From: Gigaspora margarita
Lineage: Eukaryota > Glomeromycota > Glomeromycetes > Diversisporales > Gigasporaceae
Assembly: GCA_009809945.1 (NCBI GenBank)
Contig: WTPW01000078.1
Location: 227,570 to 291,569, forward strand
DNA: 64,000 nucleotides
Direction of reading: 5' to 3'
The position numbers and the translations under genes were made by a program. This document shows, piece after piece, positions 35,244-47,177 of the stretch. The notes beneath the pieces were generated by a model. The model saw nothing but the letters and a program-made list of their open reading frames with translations, made no database searches and was not told where the DNA came from. The number at the start of each line of letters is the position of its first letter. Within the stretch, counting starts at the first letter, position 1.

Positions 35244-35990
35244 AGCATAGCAGAAGTTTGTTTTGATTGGCTGTTATTAGAATAAATATGATTGGTGATG
35301 ATCTTTTTTTTATATAGTCAATTGTAATTTTTAAAGTACTTTTAATAGTAAAAATCGTCGTATTATATGAAACTTTTTTTCTGTAATACAAAAGGTAACA
35401 ACCAACTTTAGTCATTAGTAGTTTACCTTCAAACTTATTGTTTTTTAACCTGAGATGCAATAAGATGCAGTAGTTCCAAAAACTAAATGAGAGGTGAATA
35501 TTTTGAAAGGTTGGAAAGTGGTTCGGCAGTCTAAACAATTGGTGAGTTGAAATTGAAAGACTCTGCTTCAACTAGTTTGTTTGTGTTTTTTTACAAAAAG
35601 TATAATTTTGAACTATTATTCTAAACCGTATTTTAATACTTTTGATTATAATTTATTTAGTACAAGTATAGTTTGTGAATATGACGTTTATAACACAATA
35701 AGTGATAGTAATAGTAGTATTAGGAATGGTCGCGTATGCGTTATTTAGTAGACGTTTATATGTATTTATTGTGAAAAAAAATAACAAAACCCTTGTAAAA
35801 TCCAAATTAAAGTTGTTAATACAAAACTGAATTAGTATATTGTAAATTTATAATATGTCTTTAGAGTATATTGACTAATTTTTTAAAGTTCGAGAGTTAT
35901 AAAATTTTGTCCGGTACTCTATCCGTGGTATGATCGATAATTTTTCTGGGGTATCTTAAACAACCAATCAAAATGAACTTCTGCTATGCT
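35244..35990. mobile_element. Mutator-like element, 747 bp, 9-bp TSD GAATGGACC
   Basis: The TIRs read AGCATAGCAGAAGTTTGTTT and AGCATAGCAGAAGTTCATTT, continuing TGATTGGyTGTT. GAATGGACC is duplicated exactly at 35235-35243 and 35991-35999. Removing it rejoins the LINE frame (ANLSRSI to PNSTMLNHH). A 9-bp duplication is diagnostic of Mutator-like transposition. No transposase inside. Confidence 0.94.
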
Positions 35991-35999
35991 GAATGGACC

Positions 36000-38317
36000 G
36001 TGATAAATTTGCTTTGTGCTTGGCTACTGTTAAATATTTGGCTAAAATTTTAGCACATATTGTACATGGAAGTACTATATTATGAATTCTATATTCAAGT
36101 ATTGGAATAATTACAGTATTAATAACATATATAATTTGTTTGTTTGTAATTTTTTTGGTACTAGCAATATTAACTAATTGAAAAATCTCTTCTTGAATAA
36201 GTTGGATTTGTTTAGATATTTTGTTATCTAAGGTAAACCAACATCTCAAAAATTTGAATAGTTGGTTTTTAGGAATTATTGGTATATTACAGTTAAGAAA
36301 AGAGATATTGTAATTGGAGTTATTATTGGTAATAAACAGGGATTTATGGGGATTGACTTGTATATCTGCTATTTGGTAAAATGAGGTAGCTATATTAATA
36401 ATTTGTTCCAATTCAGTTTTAGACTGGGCGATCCATAGAGTATCATCCATATAAGCCAAAACTAATAAAGAAGTATGAAGTTTTTTGGTAATTAAATATG
36501 GTGTACAAAGGCTTGTTTGCCAAGATGTAGTAAGTGTATAGCCAGTAAAATGAGAGAATATATAATGAATAAGAGGATCATAATAAATTCTCCAAAAGAG
36601 AGGAGTTATTGTTTCTCCTTGGTCTATACCATTTTTAACTAAGTAAAAATTAGTTAGCCCAAGATTAGTAATAACTCTATTATATCAGTCAAATAAAAGA
36701 TTAGTAAGTATATTGATAAGTTGAGTAGGCATTTGAATTCTAGCCAAAGATTTATGGAAAAGATCAAAGTTAACAGAGTCATAAGCTTTGCTCATATCCT
36801 GTGATATGAGCCAAAGTTGAGAACTGTTACATGATGCATCCTCAATAATATTATTAAGTATATGAATAGGAATTGAAGTACTATTGTCTAGAAGAGCAAT
36901 AAAGTTGTAAGGTGATAAAATTTTGTGTTGTGTAAAAGTATAATTAAGACGATTAGTAAAGAGTTTGGTGTAAAGTTTTTTAATATGTTCTAGGAGACTA
37001 ATGGGTCATGTATTTGAAAGATTACCATCAAAAATTGGTTTTTTGGAAATAGGAAAAATTCTTTCTTCTTTCTATTGTTTAGGTATAGACTGTTGTGTAA
37101 GACATCTATTAAAAAGGGCTGTAATAGCTTGGAGAAAAGAGAATCCTGTATATTTAATCATTTCATAACTAATTCCAGATGGTCCACAGGCTTTTTTTTT
37201 TATTATTATTAACCTGGTAGTCATACCGTATTTTATTTAAAAGAAATAAGGTACATATGCAAATGCTATCCTACTTCCGGTTTTAAAACCTTACAATTAA
37301 AATATGGTTCGTCCAGTTACCAAAGGCACTTATCCATGACTTGCCAGAGTAGATTTCACCTCACTATTACCAAGGTTTCTATTAACCCTGAAAATAGATC
37401 ACTGGTGTGGATCTACAGCCAGTTATGACCACCAACTTTCTTTTAAAACTTCTTCCACCTAGATCTTGGCAGAGATGTTCACTAACAATAACTGTATAAT
37501 GAAGTAAAAAAAACATACTAATATATGAAAGGGTATATAAAAGGATGAAGAAAAAGGAAATATAAAAGGGGGAAAACTAACTAAATGACCAAAAAAGAAA
37601 AAAGACAAGATGAAAAAAGCAAAAAAAAGTCTATGGCCTGACATATATTCAATAGAAAAAAGTAAAAAGAAAATTAAAAATGCTAAAAAATTATATAATA
37701 CTGCACAAGGAATCACCTCATCTAAGTATTTTATGGATATAGAAAAAGAATATTCTGGAATTCATTTCATTAGATCAGCCTACTCCTTTGTGTTATGTTT
37801 CATTACGCGTCTGTTCCTGTTTATCAACTTGCATGCCTTCTTCCCGATTAGGATAGGAACAACAATGCCGAACTTTTGGAAAGGGTATGGCGAATTTCCT
37901 ACTTTTCGTTCAAAATTCCAGAAAAAAGACTCTAAGCGAGAATGTGATAGTAGGTATATAGTTCTTTTGTTCTTGTAGCCAAAAAATCCTTAAAGAGAGT
38001 AGTGAAAAACTCATTTTTAAGTTCACCGCCTAGCCAACTATTATACTTTCGTCAACGAAAGAGAACTTCCACCAGAATTTTTTGTACCAAGGGTGCCTAC
38101 TGCCAGTTAACTTGCACAACTGATGCTTCTGGCTTGCGTGCTGAATATATAAAGGAGTCTCCCAGAAAAAAAGATGAAAGAAGGTTAACCTTTATAAAAA
38201 CGAGTGTTAATAGTTGCTTCATCTTTTACTAAAAATTTTTTGTTTTCTTTTGTTCAGAAATTTGAACAAGTGATCGATGGAAAGAGTTGTGTAATTGGTT
38301 GATGGTCCATAGGCTTT
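36000..38317 (-). pseudogene. LINE reverse transcriptase domain (broken)
   Basis: Motifs in order on the minus strand: NNKAYGPS (interrupted by the retroposon 37195-38300, resuming as GPSGISYEMIKYTG), ISLLEHIKKLY, SQDMSKAYDSVNFD (motif A aspartate), GIDQGETITPLFW (motif B), LAYMDDTLW (motif C), VNPHKS and FLRCWF (thumb side). The frame after motif C is open from 36459 to 35968. Stops replace a Trp-like position (KQ*KEE), an Arg-like position (T*PIS) and a residue in FD*YNR. The 3' part is then cut by the Mutator-like element 35244-35990. Confidence 0.88.
37195..38300 (-). mobile_element. Unclassified poly(A) retroposon, 1.1 kb, inserted in LINE RT
   Basis: On the minus strand the insert starts near AACCAATTACACAACTC and ends AACCTGGTTAATAATAATA-like followed by a run of A (T-run at 37192-37201 on plus). 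The target GATGGTCCAYAGGCTTT is duplicated at 37178-37194 and 38301-38317 with one difference. Tail plus a 17-bp TSD shows LINE-type retroposition. The body is richer in GC near 37800-38170. No reverse transcriptase; the internal frames (for example 122 codons on plus from 37610) run against the transcript direction. Its source RNA is not recognised. Confidence 0.8.
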
Positions 38318-39229
38318 GTTATTAGGGAGATGGCAAAGTGTAGTAGAGACTTCATCTAATGTAAATTCCTCTAAAATGTTGTTGTACTAATCAATATTAA
38401 TGTTAGATTTAGGGTTATATTCAGCTTTCCAATGAGTATTATAAAGGTCATAGTCAATATTACAGGTATGGGTCCATTGATNAAAATGGTTACGAATATA
38501 GTCCTTAATAGTGTGAGGTTCTGTAATAGTGCTTGTATCTGTATTAATATTATTGAATTTAACTAGATCTTTATAGCNATTAAGAATACTATTAATCATT
38601 GAAGTTGGGTTGGTAGCAAGTTTGTTGCATCTTTTAGAAATAGCATTATTAATTTGTTGTTTATTTCTTTAGTATTTTCAATATTATGAGTATGAAATAA
38701 TGCTTTCCATTCAAGATTTGTAGTAGAAATCCAGTTTGGTAGTAGGTTATGTGTAGTTGGTAGTAATGGAATATTAACTTGGTGCTGAGTATTAATATAA
38801 TTAATGTTTTGGTTGAGATNTAATGGAATAGAAGTTTGATTTTTGATTACAATCTTGATTTGTCTAATAATATTGCTAAGTTTTTTGAAATTGTGGTGAA
38901 GTTTAGTTGCTTTGGATGAGAAATTGTGTTGAAAGTTGCAAACTTTAAATTTTTTGTAGGGAATATGTTGAAGTGCAGCATTAATTATACTTGTTTGAAT
39001 TTTGTGCCAAGTTGTTTCAAGTGATTCTGTAGTATTTGTTGATAGTGGAGTATGGTTTAGAGTTAAATTTTGGGTTACTTGATCTGAAAAATTTTGCCAT
39101 TGTTCAGAATTCATAGACTTGTAGTCAAAGACTTTTCTACGAGTTTTAGTACTATATCTTCTGGTTTTAAAAAGAGCATATGGAAATGACCATCTTGATA
39201 TTAGAATGGTATGATCACTATTAGTACTT

Positions 39230-39905
39230 GTGTTAGATTGATCAGTTTCAAATTCAGAAAGATATCTTAGAATAGGATTATGTGCCCAAATATAATCAAT
39301 AGTGCTTTGGTATCTGCTACTTTGCCAAGTTGGTAGGGATGATTGTGTGTGTTCTGCAAGATTATACATGTTATTAAACTGAAGGAATTGGAGTAATTTG
39401 TATTTAATTGCTAATAATATATTATTGAGATGCATTAAAGTCTCCCATAATAATTGGTTGGATATTATTGTTAAGAGATTGGTTTATCCATTGAATAACA
39501 TTATTTTGTATATCCAGACTAAGTTGTAAATTATCTAAAGGTAAGTAAACTGATATAATTCTAAATTTAAAGTCATGTTTAAAGAAGAGGTCAATAGCAA
39601 CTGCATATCCAGGATAGGTAAGAATATTATGAATATGTGGTTTAAGTATGTTAGAAATCATAATTGTAGTACCTACTTTGGAGCTATCAGTACTTGTCCA
39701 AAAGTATGAGAATTGTGAAGATTTGATAAAGTAGGCAGAGAAGTTATTAGAAGATATTTTAGTTTCAGTAATACAACTAATCCGGATATCATGTGAGAGA
39801 CAATAATGTTCCTACATTAGCCTTTTGAGGTTGTTGTTATATCCTTGAACATTATGTGTGCATATTGATAGATTGAGAGGAGAAATCTGATCTTGAACTT
39901 GCTCT
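39230..39905 (-). pseudogene. LINE AP-type endonuclease domain (broken)
   Basis: Nicks target DNA to prime reverse transcription. Motifs in order: LSICTHNVQGYN, CITETKIS (the catalytic Glu region), YAVAIDLFF, RIISVYLPL, IIMGDFNA, STIDYIW and SDHTILISRW. These are the N-x-G, E-T-K, G-D-F-N and S-D-H signatures of LINE endonucleases. A stop follows KRLM, and a one-base shift just after GDFNA moves the frame to that of HLNNILLAIKYK. The catalytic residues themselves appear kept. Confidence 0.85.
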
Positions 39906-40528
39906 GAGTTAGAATTACTACTTGTAGATATGGCTCTTGGTATTGAATAACTTGATTTGAGTAGAACATTATTAAAGAAACTAAAATCCTCAAAAGGTAC
40001 AAAGAAGTGATTAGGCAGAAGATGTTCATATAGTAAATAAATATGTGCTTCTAGAAAATAATAGTTAATTCTACTATATTTAATAGAGATTCTGATATAC
40101 TGTTGTGAATAGAACATTGGATATTCATCTTGTAAATAGGTTAAAAAGGAGCCAACAGTTTGTAGTGAAGGTAAAGATTGTAATCTGTAATAGTATAAGA
40201 ATTTGTTATAGCATATTGATGGCTCATAAATCTCTGATGAATTTGGATAGAAATCAGTGTTTGTTTCTTCTATAGTATTAGTATATATAGTTGATATATT
40301 GAGGTTGTTGTCAGATTCATCTGGTAACAATTCGTATTCGTTGTATATCTCTTGTTCTACAGTATAAAAGAGCTATATTGTTGTATAGGTAATGATAGAT
40401 AAGTATGATATTGGGGTGGTACTTCAGTGTGACATGATGATATGGTATCTGAAGTACTAGGATTAATTTCTGTAGAGGCGCTCGCCGTTTCAAGCTCAGT
40501 TTTCACAGCTGCACAGGATACCATAGCC

Positions 40529-40809
40529 CAGTGTTGTCACGGGACAGCTTTGAACAATAACTTGGACAATTTTGGACAATTTTGGACAATTAAATAAAGT
40601 AAAATTACTTAAAATTTTATTAAGATAACCTATTTTAATTTTAACTGGAATGTATTCAGCACCTAAAAAAAATATATAGTTATATATTTTTTAGATAGAT
40701 TTATTAATTATTAAAGTCTGGACAAGCTTTGGACAATTTTGGACGTTTGGACAATTTTGGACATGAACAAGCCAAAAAAGGCTATGGACAGCCAAAATGT
40801 ACAACACTG
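40529..40809. mobile_element. hAT-like MITE, 281 bp, TSD CCATAGCC
   Basis: The ends read CAGTGTTGTCACGGGACAGC and CAGTGTTGTACATTTTGGCT. CCATAGCC is duplicated exactly at 40521-40528 and 40810-40817. TTTTGGACAAT is repeated in tandem near both ends. Removing it reopens the LINE N-terminal frame (TGQA to MVSCAA). Confidence 0.93.
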
Positions 40810-40875
40810 CCATAGCCTGTCCTGTACATTGGGTCTGGCCATCATAAATCTGGTCCTCTGCATAAATTGTAGTTA

Positions 40876-42690
40876 ATATTATCTCTATAAGTTCTTGATC
40901 AAATTTAATAAAAAATTTTTTATTTGAATTCTATGAATTCGTAGAATTAAAATAAAAAAATTTTCATCAAATTTGGTCAAGAACTCATGAAGATATCTTT
41001 GATGAAAGTTCCTATAAACAATTTCAACATAGCTTCTTGTAATATATTTTTTTGTTTTTTCAAAATAACCCACTATTTGGTGATGATTTACAAGAAATTT
41101 TACTATGCTAACTAAAAAAAATTTATAACAAGACTTGTAGTCATATTATAGACTAATAGAATCTCAAATTTCATGAAATAATATTGAAAACTCATAAAGA
41201 TATTAATGTTTTTGTAAATTCGTACACATGTATTTTTGCAAGTCTTTCCCTATATTCAAATGCTTCTGAAAGCACTTTCTCAAAATAAAACCTCCAAAAC
41301 ATAATTAAGTAAGTTAATAGAATAGGTATTCGAGAGTCTTAAATTAAACTTTTATCAAAAATGGATTAAGATTGAGGAAGTTATAATAATTTTTCAATTT
41401 GCTTCCAGATTCAGGATTTTCTAAAATTTTCAATTTTGATAAAAACAAAAAAATCACTATCACAGGCTAGATTTTCACAAGTTCAAATGAAACAAGGTAC
41501 TGCGCATTAAATAAACTTTTAGAGCATATAATTGATTAATAGAATCTCAATTTTTATAAAAAAATATTGAAAACTCGTGAAGATATTAATATTTTTGTAA
41601 ATTTGGATGCATGTTTTCACAAGTTTTTCCTATATTCAAATGCTTTTAAAAGCACTTTCTCAAAATGAAACCTTCAAAACGTGACTAAGTAAGTTGATAT
41701 AATAGGTATTCGAGAGTCTTCAGTTAAAATTTTATTAAAAACGAATTAATATTGATAAAGGTATTTAGATTTTTCATTTGCAACTAGATTCGAATTTCTC
41801 ACAATTTTGGCATATAATATACATTTTTGGAACTAGAAAAAAATCTTTCATCAAAGATATCTCTACGAGTTTTTGACCAAATTTGATAAAACTTTTTTCT
41901 TTGAATTCTACAAATATATAGAATTCAAATAAAAAAAATTTTATCGAATTTGGTCAAGAACTCATAGAGATATCTTTGATAAAAGATTCTTCTATTTCTA
42001 AAAAATATATTATAAAGAAGCTGTACCAAATGTAAAATAGCTATTATGGAATAAATATTTAACCAAATAACTTGAAATTTTAGAAACAAAAATTTTTAAC
42101 TATACTCTATTGATTTTATTAGTGCACAGTAACTTGTTTTATTTGAACTTGTGAAAATCTAGCCTGTGATGGTAACTAAAATTTTAGAAATTCTGAATCT
42201 AGAAACAAATTGAAAAATCATCATAACTTTATCAATATTGATCCGTTTTTAATGAAATTTTAATTTAAGACTCTTGAATATCTATTATATTAATTTACTT
42301 AATTATGTTTTGGAGGTTTCATTTTGAGAAAGTGCTTTTGAAAGCATTTGAATATAGGGGAAAACTTGCAAAAATATATGTGTCTGAATTTACAAAAATG
42401 TTAATATCTTCATGAGTTTTCAATATTATTTCATAAAATTTGAGATTCTATTAGTCTATAATATGTGCTACAATTCTAGTTATAATTTTTTTTTTAGTTA
42501 GCATAGTAAAATTTCTTGTAAATCATCACCAAATAGTGGATTATTTTGAAAAAACAAAAAAACATATTACAAAGAAGCCTATATTGAAATTGTTTACAGG
42601 AACTTTCATCAAAGATATCTCTACGAGTTCTTGACCAAATTTGATGAAATTTTTTTATTTTAATTCTATTAATTCAAATAAAAAATTTAT
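40876..42690. repeat. Long inverted repeat, 1.8 kb
   Basis: The left arm (about 40876-41800) and right arm (about 42000-42690) read as reverse complements. Shared landmarks: CATCACCAAATAGTGG, TTAGCATAGTAAAATTTCTT, AAAGCACTTTCTCAAAATGA, and TCTCTACGAGTTCTTGACCA with AATTTGATnAAA. The centre (41845-41995) is itself a palindrome of the same end motif. The LINE's 5' end adjoins it. No gene. Confidence 0.8.
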
Positions 42691-43643
42691 TTACCTGATG
42701 CTTAGATATTATAATTTAGTTTTTAGCAAATTGCTATAAAATTTATATGTAATAATCTAACTTTTAGCAAATTACTTGATTTTAAGGATAGCAAAAACGT
42801 CTAAATTCATGCAGATCAGTTATAACCTATGAAAGATGTTTGGTATTCTGTTGGTTTCACTTAATTTGATAAGGCTAGCTCTATCTCCTACTCACTTTCT
42901 ATATTTTAAGTGCTCAGTAAGTATCAGCCAGGGCTATAGTAGATATTTGTAATCAGAATTTTGAGTTTATGGCTATAGTAGCAATGCAAGGTTCTTATTA
43001 GTGAATAGTTAAACTTCATGACTATAGTAGTAGTACAATAATTTTATTAGTAGATAGTTAGAACTATAGCTATGATGGCAATGCAAGGGCTTAAAACAGA
43101 TAGTACAAAATGATACTTCAATTATCTTTTTAGCTATATAGGTGTATGTTATGTTAGATATATATTTTATATTAGAGATTTTATATAGTAAACAGGATAT
43201 GGTTTAAAACCTTGGAGTTTAGAAAATTTGGAAACTAAAAAGTTAGTAGTTTGCAAGTTGGAGGTGAGTATATAAAGGGACATCAATAGAAAAAGGACAA
43301 ATCATTTTTAGTAAAATTTTAAATTAAAATATCTTGACAACTACCAAATCAAATTTAATAAATTTTTTTTTTTTTAATTCTATAACTATAAAAAATTAAA
43401 ATAAAAAAATTTTGATTAAATTTGGATAAGTAGTTGTTAAGTTATTTTAACTTAAAGTGGAAAAACTTTTACTTAGAAAAGATTTGACCCTTTTCTATTG
43501 ATGTTCCCCCATATAATGCTAGAGCATTAAGATGGACAAAATGGTATTTTTCTATACTATATATATGCATGGTATACTGCATGCATGCATGTATACTAGA
43601 AAAATGTAAAATGTTAAAGTCTGAAGCATAAATCAGAACAATA
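42691..43643. other. Gene-free stretch with fragments of the inverted-repeat family
   Basis: A diverged copy of the palindromic end motif of 40876-42690 lies at about 43320-43490. Otherwise there are degenerate CTATAGTAGnAnTGCAAGG repeats at 42935-43095. No gene. Confidence 0.5.
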
Positions 43644-43888
43644 TTATTTTTTTACGGGATCATCCGCATTATCGGGCTGATCCATGTTAATCTGTTTATA
43701 TGTTTTTTGAAATGCTAATTGGCTCAATATCATGTGAGCAATCATGTGAGCAGAACCCGATACACACAAATTTTGGTCTATTGCTCCCCCAGTAAGTCCT
43801 CCGCTACACTCCGAACAATTATATGCATTATAGCTAATTCTGGTCTGAAGTTTGCAGACTAGTCTGAGTCTAAATATTTTATACATAT
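43644..43888 (-). other. GC-richer patch with an 80-codon frame, unassigned
   Basis: A minus frame starts at ATG 43886 (MYKIFRLRLVCK) and ends NADDPVKK. Composition is more balanced than the flanks, but no family is recognised. The block AAGTCCTCCGCTACACTCCG here is shared with about 15112-15131, suggesting repeat-derived sequence rather than a gene. Confidence 0.25.
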
Positions 43889-44624
43889 TTTTTGATGCTA
43901 AACAAGTTTACTTAGTACAAGGAATAAAGAATTAATTAGTAAAAATTTGTGAATTATAAGATTTTATAGAATTTTATTAATAAAATTTTACAAAATCTTA
44001 TAATTCACAAAACTTTACTAATTAATTCTAATTTAATTCACTAAGTAAACTTATTAAGCATCTAAAAATACATTATATTGGCTAAGTTGTTTTATTTTAC
44101 TTGAAATTTGGAAGAAAAATGCATAATTTTAGATTTTTGATCAAAAAAAGTCACATTTATACAACTTTCTATCAAATTTTAAATAAAATAAAACCAACAC
44201 TACCAATTTAATGTATTTTTGATGCTGAACATGATTACTTAATGCATAAAGTTAGAATTAATTAGTAAAAATTTATGAATAATAAGATTTTATAGAATTT
44301 TATTAATAATCTTTAAAATCTTATGATTTACAAAATTTTACTAATAAAGTCTTACTTAGTTCACTAAGTAAACTTGTTCAGCATCTAAAAATACATTAAA
44401 TTTGCAAGATTGATTTTATTTTTTTAAAATTTGGAGAAAAGATGCATAATTTTAGATTTTTGATTAAAAGAGTCAAATTTAAACATTTTTTTCAAAATTT
44501 CAAGTAAAATAAAAACAACTTTACTAATTTAATGTATTTAGATCTAAACAATTTTACTTAGTGAATTAAGTTAGAATTAATTAGTAAAGTTTTGTGAATT
44601 ATAAGATTTTATAGAATTTTATTA

Positions 44625-46085
44625 CTGTCTTCCTCCTATATAATCACCTTCTATACAATCACAACATAGTAAACCCTTTTTATAATCACACCAAAGTCTG
44701 CAATTACTTTACTAATAAACTTATAAAAAAATACCTCTTTATAAGCACATTATAATAAAAACCTTTTTATAGTGGGAAACATATTATTATGGACACTTTT
44801 TGGGCAGCTATCACTCAAAATCAGGTAAGTAAACACAGTATGAAATTTATATTATATGACCATCTGATCTCACAGTACAATATACTAAAATTTTTCACAA
44901 TTTTATTACATCGCACAGAAATGATGCAAAAAATTTTAATAATTGATTTTTTTATTTGTACGAAAGCCAAAATTTTGCATTTTCTATTTTTATTTTTTTT
45001 TTTTTAAATTTTTAACAAATTATATTATAATATTTGATGGGTCTGCTCCTAATTTCTATACAAACATTAATCTAATTGGGGATGCTAGCAATAGTCTGTG
45101 GCAAAGTTCTAGTAGTATTTCATACCATAATTTTTTAACAAGAGCATCCAGCTCTACGATATTACTAATGCCTATTTTCATTTGATTTGTGTTGAGAGAA
45201 CCCAGAAAATGACATATATGGTCTTGTCTAACTATAACACACTACTCCTGATATTCAAGTGCACATTTATACTTTTTTCCTATATTCTCAGTCATGATAA
45301 GAGGCTTTGGAGATGACACACAAGAACAAGCCCAAACTGTGCAAAGCATGGCACATGGTACTCACAGAAATTGTTTCTTTGCTTTGACAATTGTATAGAT
45401 TGGTTATTTGTGTAAGACTGAGATAGCAGTTGCCATTTGTGACTAAGCTTTAAGGTTTTCAAGATCCAAAGGTGTTAGAGTTTTTGGTCAACCAGTCCTT
45501 TTTTTTTAATTTCTGTACCCAATTCACAGTACTGCTTTATGATGTTCCTATGGAACTTTTACTACAACCAACCAAAACTGCAATTGTTCAAAGTAAATCA
45601 CCTCTTTGGTGTTTATAAATTCTGGCTCCTCGTTGACTTTCTGTTAAATCTTTCTTTATGCCCATTTTTTGTGAAAAAAAAAATTATGATGCACATTTGT
45701 TTTTTTTATGCTAATTGGTCATACAGATATACTTTTTTTTATATCGCATAATGTGACCTGGTGTCATACTACATTTGAGCAAAATTTAATTTTTTTTTAA
45801 AAAAAAAAATTTCAAAAAATTCTAAAAATCAATTTTCATACAAACCCAAAAATGCTACTTTTACTAACTTTTGTATAACACTAGCACAATCTAATGAAAT
45901 TGCACCAAATCTTAATATATTGTATTATCAGATCGGCTAGTCATATAATATAAATTTTGTGCTATATTTACTTACCCAATTTTGAGTGATAGCCATCCAA
46001 AAAGTGTCCATAATAATATGTTCCCTACTGTACAATCATACAATTTGTATGATATAAACTATGTGAATATAAAGGAGGAAGACAG
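44625..46085. mobile_element. pogo-like element, 1461 bp, TSD TA, with transposase relic
   Basis: The TIRs start CTGTCTTCCTCCTATATAAT and CTGTCTTCCTCCTTTATATT. TA lies at 44623-44624 and 46086-46087. Neighbouring satellite units keep the empty site (TTTTATTAATAAAATTTT). Long inner inverted repeats carry GGACACTTTTTGG and GCTATCACTCAAAAT at 44789-44822 and 45983-46010. Near 45515-45595, in shifting frames, FLYPIHSTAL and then MELLLQPTKTAIVQSK resemble the FLPPNTTSLLQPxDxGIIxxFK end of pogo/Tigger DDE transposases. That match is by eye; many stops intervene. Confidence 0.75.
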
Positions 46086-46315
46086 TAATAAAATTTTACA
46101 AAATCTTATGATTCACAAAACTTTACTAATTAATTCTAATTTAACTCACTAAGTAAAATTGTTTAGCACCTAAAAATATATTAAATTAGCAAAATTACTT
46201 TTATTTTACTTAAAATTTGAAGGAAAATACTTAAATTTGACTTTTTTAATCAAAATATAAAATTATACATCTTTTTTTCAAATTTCAAGAAAATAAAAAC
46301 AACCTTGTCAATTTA

Positions 46316-46579
46316 TAGAGATGTATCAGTCCTAAAAAGAAAATATAGCTGTGATACTTGTATCATCTAATCAAATTTCTTGATTAGGTATAATATAGAT
46401 CATATGATGCTTGTTTATATCTGATAGTAGTAATTACGCCATTTTTGGCCAATAAGATCTTATACATTAGATATGATGTAATTATTAAAGGACTATTTTT
46501 AGAACTAAGAACAGGACTAGACTAGAACCATAAATTCTATAATAACAGTTTTACTAGGGACCAGACCAATGCATTTCTA
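46316..46579. mobile_element. hAT-like MITE, about 264 bp, in satellite
   Basis: The ends read TAGAGATGTATCAGTCC and TAGAAATGCATTGGTCTGGT. The flanks TCAATTTA and CTGATTTA match at 5 of 8, all differences being transitions. It interrupts a satellite unit whose neighbours lack it. Confidence 0.55.
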
Positions 46580-47026
46580 CTGATTTAATAAATTTTTAAG
46601 TGCTGAACAAGTTTACTTAGTGAACTAAGTAAGACTTTATTAGTAAATTTTGTGAATCATAAAAATTTTGAAAAATTTTATTAATAAATTTCTATAAAAT
46701 CTTATTATTCATAAAATTTTTACTAAATAATTCTAACTTTATGCATTAAATAATCATATCCAATATCTAAAAATATATAAAATCAGAAAGGTTGTTTTAT
46801 TTATTTAAAATTTGGTAAAAATATGTATAAATTTGACTTTTTTAATAAAAATCTAAAATTATATATTTTTCTCCAAATTTCTGTAAAACAAAACAACCTT
46901 TCTGATTTGATATATTTTTAGATGCTAAACAAGTTTATTTAGTGTATAAAGTTAGAATTAATTAATAAAAATTTGTATATTATAAGATTTTATAGAATTT
47001 TATTAATAAAATTCTATAAAATCTTA

Positions 47027-47177
47027 GGGGAATGGCAAAAATCAGGTGATTTTTTAGAGGGAGAGGGGTAAAAAATGTTGAAATTATATATAGAAACCTG
47101 ACTAAATCTATATTAAAGAGGGTAGAAGAGGAGTAGACCTTTAATAAAAAATAATCTGGTGATTAATGGCACGGCTC
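47027..47177 (+). mobile_element. Tourist-like MITE, 151 bp (copy 2)
   Basis: It starts GGGGAATGGCAAAAATCAGG and ends GATTAATGGCACGGCTC, flanked by TTA at 47024-47026 and 47178-47180. The adjacent satellite units carry the unoccupied AAAATCTTATGATTCAC. It is the inverse-orientation relative of 399-550. Confidence 0.9.

Larger units (their letters stand above)
32585..40875 (-). mobile_element. Decayed non-LTR retrotransposon (LINE) with EN, RT, RNase H
   Basis: One element runs right to left. From its 5' side come an Asp/Glu/Ser-rich N-terminal part (about 40875-39900), an endonuclease/exonuclease/phosphatase-type endonuclease, a reverse transcriptase, an RNase H, and a C-terminal region with two C-x-C-N-Q-P-D...H motifs (about 33395-33359 and 32921-32878). 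The 3' end is a (TA)n tail near 32585, matched by the fragment at 3135-3650. EN, RT and C-terminal RNase H together recall fungal Tad-like or I-group LINEs; the clade is not assigned. Three later insertions (35244-35990, 37195-38300, 40529-40809), frameshifts and stops make it inactive. Without the insertions the element is about 6.1 kb. Ambiguous bases occur at 38482, 38578 and 38820. Confidence 0.88.

Noticed and set aside
37610..38232. Plus-strand frames of 122 and 76 codons
   Set aside because: They lie within the poly(A) retroposon on its antisense strand, Lys-rich from T-rich sense sequence, with no recognised domain.
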